Numbered from the stretch's first letter, positions 1 through 5,296 are shown. The stretch is DNA of 5,837 bases from Nitrospirota bacterium (GCA_003235465.1 QJWD01000095.1:1-5837), one strand, 5' to 3'. Notes: a model not told the origin generated them from the sequence alone. A program made the numbers and translations.

Positions 1-156
1 TCTAGCTTTTTTTCCGTCACCCCGCCGCCCCTCGCCCAGCCCCTCGGCGCACCACAAAATTCCGATAACCAAATAATTGCCCCGCCCGAGCCCCCGGTTC
101 AGGAGGCGCCCGCCATCGCCACCGGCAAGGGGTTCCTGGTGGACCTCTTTGCCTGA
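1..156 (+). CDS. C-terminal fragment of an unrecognised protein with a Pro/Ala-rich tail
   Basis: Frame 1 is open from the first base to a TGA at 154-156, giving 51 codons with no start inside the window; the other two forward frames stop within the first 75 bases. The visible peptide is rich in Pro and Ala, with a PPP run and repeated PP and EPP motifs, and ends in a short more hydrophobic segment, GKGFLVDLFA. This looks like a flexible proline-rich tail closed by a small hydrophobic end. Codon third positions are mostly G or C, like the neighbouring genes. The stop lies 9 nt from the stop of the convergent NERD gene, which fits the tight packing seen elsewhere. The family cannot be recognised from this fragment. 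It could still be a chance open frame in GC-rich DNA, so confidence is moderate. Confidence 0.5.
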   Translation, partial: SSFFSVTPPPLAQPLGAPQNSDNQIIAPPEPPVQEAPAIATGKGFLVDLFA

Positions 157-165
157 GGCCGCCGC

Positions 166-738
166 TCACGCCGGGCCGGCCGCGCCGCCGCTTCGTTTCG
201 CCAGCTCGCCGGCCACCGCTTCGAGCGCCTCGGGGTCGATCACCTTGCGGTCCTTCTCGCTTATCGCGGCAAAAAGCCTCTGCGCGTTGACCACGCTTGC
301 GGCAAAACGGCCCTTCAGCCGGGCGCGGGTGAACAGCACGATGGGGATGTAGGGATAGTCCCCCAGGTGGGCTTCCAGGTGGTTCATCAATTTGCGGTTT
401 TCCCATTGCGGGTTGTACAGGGTCTGCCACGCGCCGCGGTATTTCACCTGCCACTCTTCCTCGGTTTCGCGGCCCTCGACGCGGCCCTCTAGGGTTTTCA
501 CCGACACCACAAAAATCCCGTAAGGCGAGGCGATGACATGGTCGATGCGGCTCATGCCGTAGGGCGTTGGCACCAGAACGTCGCTGAACAGGCGGTACTC
601 GGGGCCAAGGGCCTCAAGTCCAGCCCCGGCGCGGCCGCCACCCACCGCGCGCCTGAAAAAAAACCAGACGAGGAACGAGCCGGCGGCAAGCCCGGCCGCG
701 AGTTTCAGCCAAAGGGTTGGAATGGATTCGAAATTCAT
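166..738 (-). CDS. Membrane-anchored NERD-domain (nuclease-related) protein, probably inactive or diverged
   Basis: This 190-residue protein has a short N-terminus, one hydrophobic segment at about residues 8-28 followed by RR (a likely single membrane anchor with the rest in the cytoplasm), and a NERD domain from about residue 40 to 145. NERD domains are restriction-endonuclease-like folds found in many bacterial proteins, and their cellular role is usually unknown. Visible hallmarks are SRIDHVIASPYGIFVV (63-78), K81, the G85-G89 region, W96 and an NP pair at 109-110. Family members normally read IDH...GIFVIExK, where Asp, Glu and Lys form the nuclease centre. Here D66 and K81 are kept but the Glu position is S79. 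The ATG at 738 is chosen because AGGAG lies 4 nt upstream and a consensus promoter sits before it. The frame extends to 1002, but that stretch crosses the promoter and looks non-coding. The C-terminus ends in a Gly/Ala-rich tail. The gene stands alone, divergent from the VOC gene. Confidence 0.78.
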   Translation of the reverse strand: MNFESIPTLWLKLAAGLAAGSFLVWFFFRRAVGGGRAGAGLEALGPEYRLFSDVLVPTPYGMSRIDHVIASPYGIFVVSVKTLEGRVEGRETEEEWQVKYRGAWQTLYNPQWENRKLMNHLEAHLGDYPYIPIVLFTRARLKGRFAASVVNAQRLFAAISEKDRKVIDPEALEAVAGELAKRSGGAAGPA

Positions 739-790
739 TGTGCTCCTGGCGCTTCCGGTGATGAAGGTCCGCCCGTCAACAGGCTCGATG

Positions 791-819
791 ATTATAACCG
801 CCCTCCCCAGGCATGCAAA
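791..819 (-). promoter_or_regulatory. Sigma70-type promoter for the NERD gene
   Basis: On the minus strand there is TTTGCA (819-814), a 17-nt spacer and a perfect TATAAT (796-791). The -35 matches the consensus at 4 of 6 positions. The expected transcription start is near 784, giving a leader of about 46 nt before the ATG at 738. It is the best sigma70 match in the window. Confidence 0.7.
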
Positions 820-883
820 ACTCCCGCCCGCCGCCAAGGCCCGCCAGCCGTCGCTGACAGAGCGCCCGGCAAGAAAGGCCGCG

Positions 884-912
884 TTACCTTTTTCGGGCGT
901 TTCTGCTATGAT
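884..912 (+). promoter_or_regulatory. Extended -10 promoter for the VOC gene
   Basis: The + strand carries TTACCT (884-889), a 17-nt spacer and TATGAT (907-912). The -10 is preceded by TGC, forming an extended -10 element that compensates for a weak -35. The expected start is near 919, leaving a leader of about 100 nt before the ATG at 1020. It lies back-to-back with the NERD promoter, about 65 nt away. Confidence 0.55.
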
Positions 913-932
913 GGCGCGAACCGAAAAAATAA

Positions 933-973
933 CGTGACCGCGCAGGGTGTTTGCCGGATCGCGCCGGTTCACG
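933..973 (+). other. Bulged stem-loop in the VOC gene leader
   Basis: CGTGACCG (933-940) can pair with CGGTTCACG (965-973), giving 8 base pairs with one bulged T at 968. Three further pairs, CGC (941-943) with GCG (961-963), extend the stem after a second bulge at C964, leaving a 17-nt loop. If transcription starts near 919, this hairpin lies in the untranslated leader. No T tract follows, so it is not an intrinsic terminator. Chance pairing in GC-rich DNA is possible. Confidence 0.35.
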
Positions 974-1019
974 CTGCCGGCGAGAAACAGAAACACCCCC
1001 AACAGGAAGGAGATTCACC

Positions 1020-1460
1020 ATGGCCGCCCCGAAAGGTTTTGCCACCCTGACCCCGGTCCTGATCGTCAACAGCGCCGCCGACACTATCGAAACCTGCAAG
1101 AACGGCTTCGGCGCCGAGGTGTGCGGCATCGTGAAGAACCCGAAAACGGGCAAGATCCTGCACGCCTGCCTGAAGATCGGCGAGTCGACGCTGTTTATCT
1201 GCGATGCGGCGCACGAGAACGGCATGCACCCGACGGGCCGCCAGGAATTCTACCTGTACGTGGACGATGTCCAAAAAGCCCTGGAAAAAGCCCGCGGCCT
1301 CGGCCTCGAAGCGGTGCAGGAGCCGGAGGACATGTTCTGGGGCGACCGCGTCGCCGAGGTCGTCGACTCCGCCGGCAACACCTGGAAACTGGCACAGAAG
1401 ATCAAGGACGTTACGCCCGAGGAAATCGAGGCCAACGTGCGCGCCATGGTCGGCGACTGA
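1020..1460 (+). CDS. VOC superfamily (PhnB-like, glyoxalase-fold) protein
   Basis: This 146-residue protein matches the single-domain PhnB-like branch of the vicinal oxygen chelate superfamily in length and layout. Seen in order are an N-terminal strand TLTPVLIVN (9-17), a helix ending in GFGAEV (29-34), the segment KILHACLKIGESTLFICD (45-62), a strand with FYLYVDDVQKALEKA (77-91), and a closing DMFWGDRVAEVVDSAGNTWKLA (104-125). Family members typically show PYL.V...FY..FGAE, HA.L.IGDS, L.VEDVD and DP.GH.W.LA. The usual three or four metal ligands of active glyoxalases are not evident; H48 is the only obvious candidate, so the substrate and even enzymatic activity are open. Four Cys (26, 35, 50, 61) lie in the first half. 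The ATG at 1020 is chosen because AAGGAG (1007-1012) lies 7 nt upstream; the earlier TTG at 951 in this frame has no comparable site. Its stop is 6 nt from that of the convergent flavoprotein gene. Confidence 0.86.
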   Translation: MAAPKGFATLTPVLIVNSAADTIETCKNGFGAEVCGIVKNPKTGKILHACLKIGESTLFICDAAHENGMHPTGRQEFYLYVDDVQKALEKARGLGLEAVQEPEDMFWGDRVAEVVDSAGNTWKLAQKIKDVTPEEIEANVRAMVGD

Positions 1461-1466
1461 CCCGCC

Positions 1467-3146
1467 TCACCCCCTCGCGAACGGGTCCGGCGGCTCGAAC
1501 CCCGCCGTCTCATCCCCGCTTTGCAATTTCGTACCCGAACCGCCCAGGCGGATTTTCATTTGCGACTCGGCCGGAAACAGGCTGGGCGCGCTCGGGCCGC
1601 CGTCGGCGATGGCGCGAAACCCCGGCAGTTTTTTAACCGCCTCGCGGTGGCCGAGCATGTTTATGAGCGTCACCGCTTTTCTCTCCGCGATATGTTCCAG
1701 AATGGAGGCCGCCGCCCGGCGGCCGAACACCGTGATATCGAGCAGCGAGTTGCCCATCAACCGGTTGCTGCCGTGCAGCCCCCCCGTCACCTCTCCGGCG
1801 GCCCACAGGCCCGGCACCCCGGTGCGCCCGCCGCTGTCGACCTCGACGCCGCCGTTCTGGTAATGCAGGGTCGGGTGGATGAGCAGCGGCCAGCGCGCGG
1901 GGTCGATGCCATAACGGGCGTAGCGGTGAACGAGGCCGGGAAACTGTTTTTTGAGCGTGCCCTTCCCCTGCACCTGTTCGATGAGCGGGGTGTCGAGCCA
2001 CACGCCGTGACGGTCGGTCGGCGTTTCGAGGCCGCGCCCCTCGTGCACCTCCCGCAAAATGGCCGCCGCCAGCACATCGCGGTAGGCGAGTTCGTTGACG
2101 AAGGCGTGCCCGTCGCGGTTGACCACCTGGGCCCCCGTGGAGCGGATCGCCTCGGTGACCAGGCTGCCGGCGAGGGCGTCGGGAAACACGCCGCCGGAGG
2201 GGTGGTACTGGTGGCTGCCGGGAAACAGGATGCCCGCGCCCTGGCGGTAGGCGAGCACCAGGCCGTCGCCTGTCGCGCCGATGTGGTTGCTGGTGGGAAA
2301 CCCCTGCAGCCGGAGCTGGCCGCTGCCGCCGGTGGCGAGCAGCACGGCGCGCGCCGACACGGTGCGGAGCGCTCCGGCGGCGCGGTCCCAGACGACGGCG
2401 CCGGTCACCTGGCCCTGGCCGTCATCGGTGAGCTCCACGGCGGCGTGTTCCTCGAGCAGCGCCGTCGTCGTTTGCCTGAGCGCCTCTTTCAGCACGCGCA
2501 TGATTTCGAGGCCGGTGAAATCGCGGCAGGCGAGCACGCGCGGCACCGAGGTGCCGCCGCCCGGCCGCAGGCGAAAGGTGCCGTCGGGGTTCCTGTCGAA
2601 CAGGCAGCCCTGGCCGATCAGCCAGTGGATGGCTTCGGGGCCGCCCTCGCACAAAATTTTCAATAACTCGTTATCGTTGTCGCCGTGGCCGCCGACGTAG
2701 GCATCGGCAAAATGCCGGCGCGGCGAATCGCCCTCGCCGAGGGCGGCCTGAATGCCGCCTTCGGCCATCACCGTGTTGGAATCGCCCAGCCTGAGCTTGG
2801 TGGCGAGATGCACGGCAAGCCCCGCGTCCTTGAGGGCAAGCGCCGCGCTCACGCCCGCGCCGCCGCCGCCGAGAATGAGCACATCGGTCTCGATGTCCAC
2901 GTTCGGCTGATAATCTTCGGGGACGGGGCTGTCGGCTTCGAGCAGCGCCGCCAGTTCGAGGGGGAACGCCTCCTTGCCGGCGTTCTTGCCGACGGCGACG
3001 GGGCGCTCCCGGCCCTGGTGATCGGGATGGTATTGTTCCAGCAGGCGGGCGGCCTCCTCGCCTTCGATCTTCGGGCCGGGGCGGCCGATGCGCGCCTCGC
3101 GGCTGGCGGCCACCCGCGCCATGGATTCGCTGGCCCAGTCCATCAT
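1467..3146 (-). CDS. Succinate dehydrogenase/fumarate reductase-type flavoprotein subunit, soluble type
   Basis: This 559-residue flavoprotein belongs to the SdhA/FrdA/L-aspartate oxidase superfamily, which interconverts succinate (or a related substrate) and its unsaturated product using FAD. After an N-terminal extension of about 85 residues comes the dinucleotide-binding motif ILGGGGAG (91-98), then LGDSNTVMAEGG (120-131), GGGTSVPR (197-203), the capping-domain region HQYHPSGG (312-319), TEAIRSTGAQVVN (331-343), HYQNGG (428-433) and NRLMGNSLLD (461-470). By family comparison, H315, E332, R356, H428 and R462 are the likely substrate-binding and catalytic residues. SdhA and FrdA bind FAD covalently through a His in the SHT motif; here that position is N124, so FAD should be non-covalent, as in aspartate oxidase. 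The C-terminal part after the FAD domain (about 80 residues) is shorter than in classical SdhA. The upstream iron-sulfur gene overlaps by ATGA (3146-3143), implying coupled translation; a second in-frame ATG follows directly. The thiol:fumarate reductase TfrA group is a close alternative name. True substrate and direction are unknown. Confidence 0.87.
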   Translation of the reverse strand: MMDWASESMARVAASREARIGRPGPKIEGEEAARLLEQYHPDHQGRERPVAVGKNAGKEAFPLELAALLEADSPVPEDYQPNVDIETDVLILGGGGAGVSAALALKDAGLAVHLATKLRLGDSNTVMAEGGIQAALGEGDSPRRHFADAYVGGHGDNDNELLKILCEGGPEAIHWLIGQGCLFDRNPDGTFRLRPGGGTSVPRVLACRDFTGLEIMRVLKEALRQTTTALLEEHAAVELTDDGQGQVTGAVVWDRAAGALRTVSARAVLLATGGSGQLRLQGFPTSNHIGATGDGLVLAYRQGAGILFPGSHQYHPSGGVFPDALAGSLVTEAIRSTGAQVVNRDGHAFVNELAYRDVLAAAILREVHEGRGLETPTDRHGVWLDTPLIEQVQGKGTLKKQFPGLVHRYARYGIDPARWPLLIHPTLHYQNGGVEVDSGGRTGVPGLWAAGEVTGGLHGSNRLMGNSLLDITVFGRRAAASILEHIAERKAVTLINMLGHREAVKKLPGFRAIADGGPSAPSLFPAESQMKIRLGGSGTKLQSGDETAGFEPPDPFARG

Positions 3147-3796
3147 GCCGGCACCCTGCCCGCGCGCCTAAACGCTTCCGCGCGCCTGAGCCTCTCCTCC
3201 GCATCACCCGCCAAAAGCCAGGCCCACTCCTCGGCAGCGGCGCCGGAGGCGGGCGCGGCTTCTTCCTCGGCCAGCGCCAGCGAACGGCGCACCCACAGGC
3301 CCATGTTGTGCGGCTGGACCCTGTCTTCGCAGACCAGGCGGCACAGGCCGCAGTGGATGCAGGTGGTGAAGTCTTCCGCCACCGCCTGCCACTCCCCCCC
3401 CTGCATCCTGAGGACCGAATCCATCACCGGAATGTCCATCGGGCAGGCGAGGGTGCAGCTTCGGCATTTGGTGCAGCGGTCGAGGGTGGGAAAGGCCTGC
3501 CGGATCGCCTCCGGCGACGGCCCCTTCACCGGGGCGCGGGCGGGCACGGGCTCCACCGGGCAGGGGAACACCTCCATGCCCTCTTCGACGAGGCGCATGC
3601 AGGCGAGGTCGGTGCCGCCCGGCCTGCCGTCGGCGAAGCGCACGTTCACCGTGCAGGCGCCGCACACGCCGCCGTCGCAGCCGGCCTTGATGTCCTCGCC
3701 ACGGCCGGCGGCCCACAGCGCGCCGAGCAGGGTGCCTCCCCTTCGCCCCGCGACCGGCTCGCCGGAAAATTTGAATGTCACCGTCTTGTCCTGCAT
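3143..3796 (-). CDS. Iron-sulfur subunit (2Fe-2S plus two 4Fe-4S) of the fumarate reductase-like enzyme
   Basis: This 217-residue protein is laid out like SdhB/FrdB: an N-terminal plant-type ferredoxin domain and a C-terminal dicluster ferredoxin domain. The 2Fe-2S ligands are C40, C45, C48 and C66 (motif CDGGVCGACTV). The second domain has CTKCRSCTLACP (C108, C111, C114, C118) and CIHCGLCRLVCE (C146, C149, C152, C156). Both motifs are complete CxxCxxCxxxC, so two 4Fe-4S clusters are expected; classical SdhB lacks one Cys in the second motif and carries 3Fe-4S next to the quinone site. The protein should pass electrons between the flavoprotein and an unidentified partner in the cytoplasm. There are no membrane segments and no CCG domain. 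The tail is rich in Ala, Glu and Arg. The ATG at 3796 is preferred over a GTG at 3844: AAGG lies 7 nt upstream, the ferredoxin fold begins directly after it, and the GTG overlaps the predicted -10 element. It is the first gene of the operon. Confidence 0.88.
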   Translation of the reverse strand: MQDKTVTFKFSGEPVAGRRGGTLLGALWAAGRGEDIKAGCDGGVCGACTVNVRFADGRPGGTDLACMRLVEEGMEVFPCPVEPVPARAPVKGPSPEAIRQAFPTLDRCTKCRSCTLACPMDIPVMDSVLRMQGGEWQAVAEDFTTCIHCGLCRLVCEDRVQPHNMGLWVRRSLALAEEEAAPASGAAAEEWAWLLAGDAEERLRRAEAFRRAGRVPA

Positions 3797-3842
3797 CGGC
3801 CCGCCTTTCCCCTGGGTTGTCGCCGCTTTTTTTAGGGTATCC

Positions 3843-3851
3843 ACTATAACA
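3843..3851 (-). promoter_or_regulatory. Extended -10 promoter for the iron-sulfur/flavoprotein operon
   Basis: On the minus strand TGTTATAGT (3851-3843) forms an extended -10 element, TGn followed by TATAGT (5 of 6 consensus). No good -35 is seen 16-18 nt upstream. Transcription would start near 3836, downstream of the GTG at 3844, which supports ATG 3796 as the true start of the iron-sulfur gene with a leader of about 40 nt. Confidence 0.5.
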
Positions 3852-3877
3852 GATGCCGCCGCCGGGACCGACCCCGG

Positions 3878-3915
3878 GTTGCCCGGCTTATCCGCCGTGG
3901 GTTGTTGCCGGGCTT
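3878..3915. repeat. Pair of 12-nt direct repeats in the divergent promoter region
   Basis: GTTGCCCGGCTT (3878-3889) and GTTGCCGGGCTT (3904-3915) are identical at 11 of 12 positions and lie 26 nt apart, start to start. They sit between the predicted -10 elements of the iron-sulfur operon and yebC, where a regulator could bind. The first copy also overlaps a small inverted repeat, CCGGG-TTG-CCCGG (3874-3886). A regulatory function is inference only. Confidence 0.4.
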
Positions 3916-3922
3916 GAGATTC

Positions 3923-3928
3923 TATGAT
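3923..3928 (+). promoter_or_regulatory. Probable -10 element for yebC
   Basis: TATGAT (3923-3928) lies in the only AT-rich stretch of the intergenic region and would start transcription near 3935. TTGTTG (3902-3907) is the nearest -35-like hexamer but leaves only 15 nt. An overlapping GATAAA (3926-3931) would restore an 18-nt spacer. It is a promoter candidate, with the exact register uncertain. Confidence 0.45.
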
Positions 3929-3937
3929 AAATTAGCC

Positions 3938-3954
3938 GCAGTTCATTCTACTGC
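3938..3954 (+). other. Small hairpin abutting the yebC ribosome binding site
   Basis: GCAGT (3938-3942) and ACTGC (3950-3954) form a perfect 5-bp stem with a 7-nt loop. The next six bases, AAGGTG (3955-3960), are the Shine-Dalgarno site of yebC, 8 nt before its ATG. If transcription starts near 3935, this stem would sit at the extreme 5' end of the mRNA. Confidence 0.4.
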
Positions 3955-3968
3955 AAGGTGTTACTTCC

Positions 3969-4724
3969 ATGTCCGGTCATTCCAAGTGGGCGTCCATCAA
4001 ACACAAGAAGGGCGCCGCCGATGCTAAGCGCGGCAAGATTTTTACCCGAATCATCAAGGAAATCACCGTCGCCGCGCGCCTCGGCGGCGGCGACCCCGAC
4101 GGCAACCCGCGCCTGAGGACCGCCATCCTCGCCGCCAAGGCGGCGAACATGCCACAGGACAACATCATCCGCGGCATCAAAAAGGGCACGGGCGAACTCG
4201 AAGGCGTGAACTACGAAGAGATCACCTACGAGGGTTACGGCCCCGGCGGCGCGGCCATCATCGTCGAAGTGATGACCGACAACAAAAACCGCACGGTGAG
4301 CGAGATCCGCGCCCTATTCGGCAAGCGCGGCGGCAACCTGGGCGAGAACGGCTGCGTCGCGTGGATGTTCGACCCCAAGGGCCTCATCACCGTGAGCGCC
4401 GAGGGCCAGGGCGAGGACGCGCTGTTCGAGATGGCTCTTGAAGCCGGCGCGGAAGACATGAAGCGGGTGGACGACCACTACGAGATCACCACCGCGGTGG
4501 AGAGTTTCGACGCGGTGCGCAAGGCCCTGGAAGACGGGGGCGTGGCGATCGCCTCCTCCGAGCTCACGCGCATCCCGCAAAGCACGGTGCAGGTTGAGGA
4601 GAAGCACGCCAAGTCGCTCCTGCGCCTGATGGACGAACTGGAAGACCACGACGACGTGCAGAAATCCTACTCCAATTTTGACATCTCCGACGAGGTGCTC
4701 GCCGCCCTCGCCGAAGCAGGCTGA
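3969..4724 (+). CDS. yebC: YebC/TACO1 family translation factor
   Basis: This 251-residue protein is a full-length YebC/TACO1 family member (usual length about 240-250). The diagnostic N-terminus [14 protein letters not shown] is followed by [20 protein letters not shown] (18-37), [15 protein letters not shown] (39-53) and [18 protein letters not shown] (56-73). The middle part has the conserved [23 protein letters not shown] (87-109) and the [14 protein letters not shown] region (120-133). Older databases call the family a transcriptional regulator; more recent work, from memory, places it at the ribosome, helping translation through difficult stretches such as consecutive prolines, and human TACO1 acts in mitochondrial translation. 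The ATG has AAGGTG 8 nt upstream. It is followed after 74 nt by ruvC, the usual bacterial neighbourhood (yebC-ruvC-ruvA-ruvB), so it is probably the first gene of that operon. The gene is intact and unremarkable. Confidence 0.97.
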   Translation: MSGHSKWASIKHKKGAADAKRGKIFTRIIKEITVAARLGGGDPDGNPRLRTAILAAKAANMPQDNIIRGIKKGTGELEGVNYEEITYEGYGPGGAAIIVEVMTDNKNRTVSEIRALFGKRGGNLGENGCVAWMFDPKGLITVSAEGQGEDALFEMALEAGAEDMKRVDDHYEITTAVESFDAVRKALEDGGVAIASSELTRIPQSTVQVEEKHAKSLLRLMDELEDHDDVQKSYSNFDISDEVLAALAEAG

Positions 4725-4757
4725 CCCGCCACCCGGCGCGGCGGCGGCCCCATCGCC

Positions 4758-4771
4758 GGCGGGAAACCGCC
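4758..4771 (+). other. GAAA-tetraloop hairpin between yebC and ruvC
   Basis: GGCGG (4758-4762), GAAA (4763-4766) and CCGCC (4767-4771) form a perfect GC stem capped by a GNRA-type tetraloop, a very stable RNA fold for its size. It lies 27 nt before the ruvC start and is followed by ATTC and a C run, not a T tract, so it is not an intrinsic terminator. It could stabilise or process the yebC-ruvC transcript, or be chance in GC-rich DNA. Confidence 0.4.
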
Positions 4772-4798
4772 ATTCACCCCCCAACAGGAACGGTCAAC

Positions 4799-5296
4799 AT
4801 GCGCGTCATGGGCATCGACCCTGGAAGCAACTGCACCGGCTTCGGCATCGTCGAGGAACGGGCGGGACGCCTCATCGGCATTCATTTCGGCAGCATTCAA
4901 AGCCGCTCGAAGGACCCCTTCGCCGATCGCCTGAAAGCGATCTACAGCGGCCTCATAGCGGCGATCCGCGAATTTTCTCCCGACGCGGTGGCGGTGGAGG
5001 ATATGTTTTTCGCCACCAACGTCAAGTCCGCCTTGAAGCTCGGGCAAACGCGCGGCGTGACCCTGCTCGCCGCGGTCAACGAGGGCAAGGAGCTCGCGGA
5101 ATACAGCCCGCTCGAAGTCAAGCAGTCGGTGGTCGGCTACGGCCGCGCCGACAAGATCCAGGTGCAGGACATGGTCACCACGCTGCTCGGCCTCAAGGAA
5201 AAGCCCCGCCCCTTCGACGCCGCCGACGCGCTGGCCGTCGCCATCTGCCACATTCACAACGCGAAAAGCCGCCAGCGGCTGGGGCAGCATGCATGA
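4799..5296 (+). CDS. ruvC: Holliday junction resolvase RuvC
   Basis: RuvC is the dimeric, Mg-dependent endonuclease that cuts Holliday junctions symmetrically at the end of homologous recombination, acting with the RuvAB branch-migration motor. This 165-residue protein has the expected length. All four acidic catalytic positions are present: D7 in MGIDPGS, E67 in VAVEDMFF, and D140 and D143 in FDAADALAVAICH. The DNA-contacting region NVKSALKLGQTRG (74-86) and the GYGRADKIQVQDMV segment (113-126) are also typical. The ATG at 4799 is supported by AGGAA (4786-4790) 8 nt upstream; a second ATG three codons later would leave too little sequence before D7. The gene ends inside the ruvA start (ATGA, 5293-5296), implying coupled translation. 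Confidence 0.97.
   Translation: MRVMGIDPGSNCTGFGIVEERAGRLIGIHFGSIQSRSKDPFADRLKAIYSGLIAAIREFSPDAVAVEDMFFATNVKSALKLGQTRGVTLLAAVNEGKELAEYSPLEVKQSVVGYGRADKIQVQDMVTTLLGLKEKPRPFDAADALAVAICHIHNAKSRQRLGQHA

Noticed and set aside
17..454. Minus-strand 145-codon frame overlapping the NERD gene
   Set aside because: It is rich in Arg, Gly and Pro with no motif and lies mostly over the NERD coding sequence in another frame.
739..1002. Upstream extension of the NERD frame to 1002
   Set aside because: It would cross a consensus promoter and the divergent VOC promoter. The ATG at 738 has a good AGGAG and is followed directly by the membrane segment.
951..1019. TTG at 951 as an earlier start of the VOC gene
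   Set aside because: There is no ribosome site before it, the extra residues do not resemble the family, and AAGGAG is correctly placed for the ATG at 1020.
1467..3146. L-aspartate oxidase (NadB) as identity of the flavoprotein
   Set aside because: The non-covalent FAD motif fits, but the coupled iron-sulfur gene and the long N-terminal extension fit a fumarate reductase-type complex better.
3797..3844. GTG at 3844 as start of the iron-sulfur gene
   Set aside because: It overlaps the predicted -10 element and adds 16 non-conserved residues; the ATG at 3796 has its own ribosome site.
3861..3887. GC-rich inverted repeats as a terminator between the divergent genes
   Set aside because: The genes on both sides start here and diverge, so no terminator is expected, and no T tract follows the stem.
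1521..3917. Long plus-strand open frames (381 and 410 codons) opposite the flavoprotein and iron-sulfur genes
   Set aside because: The translations are low-complexity, rich in Ala, Gly, Arg and His, and have no family motifs. They are the usual antisense shadows of GC-rich genes; the minus strand carries clear cofactor motifs.
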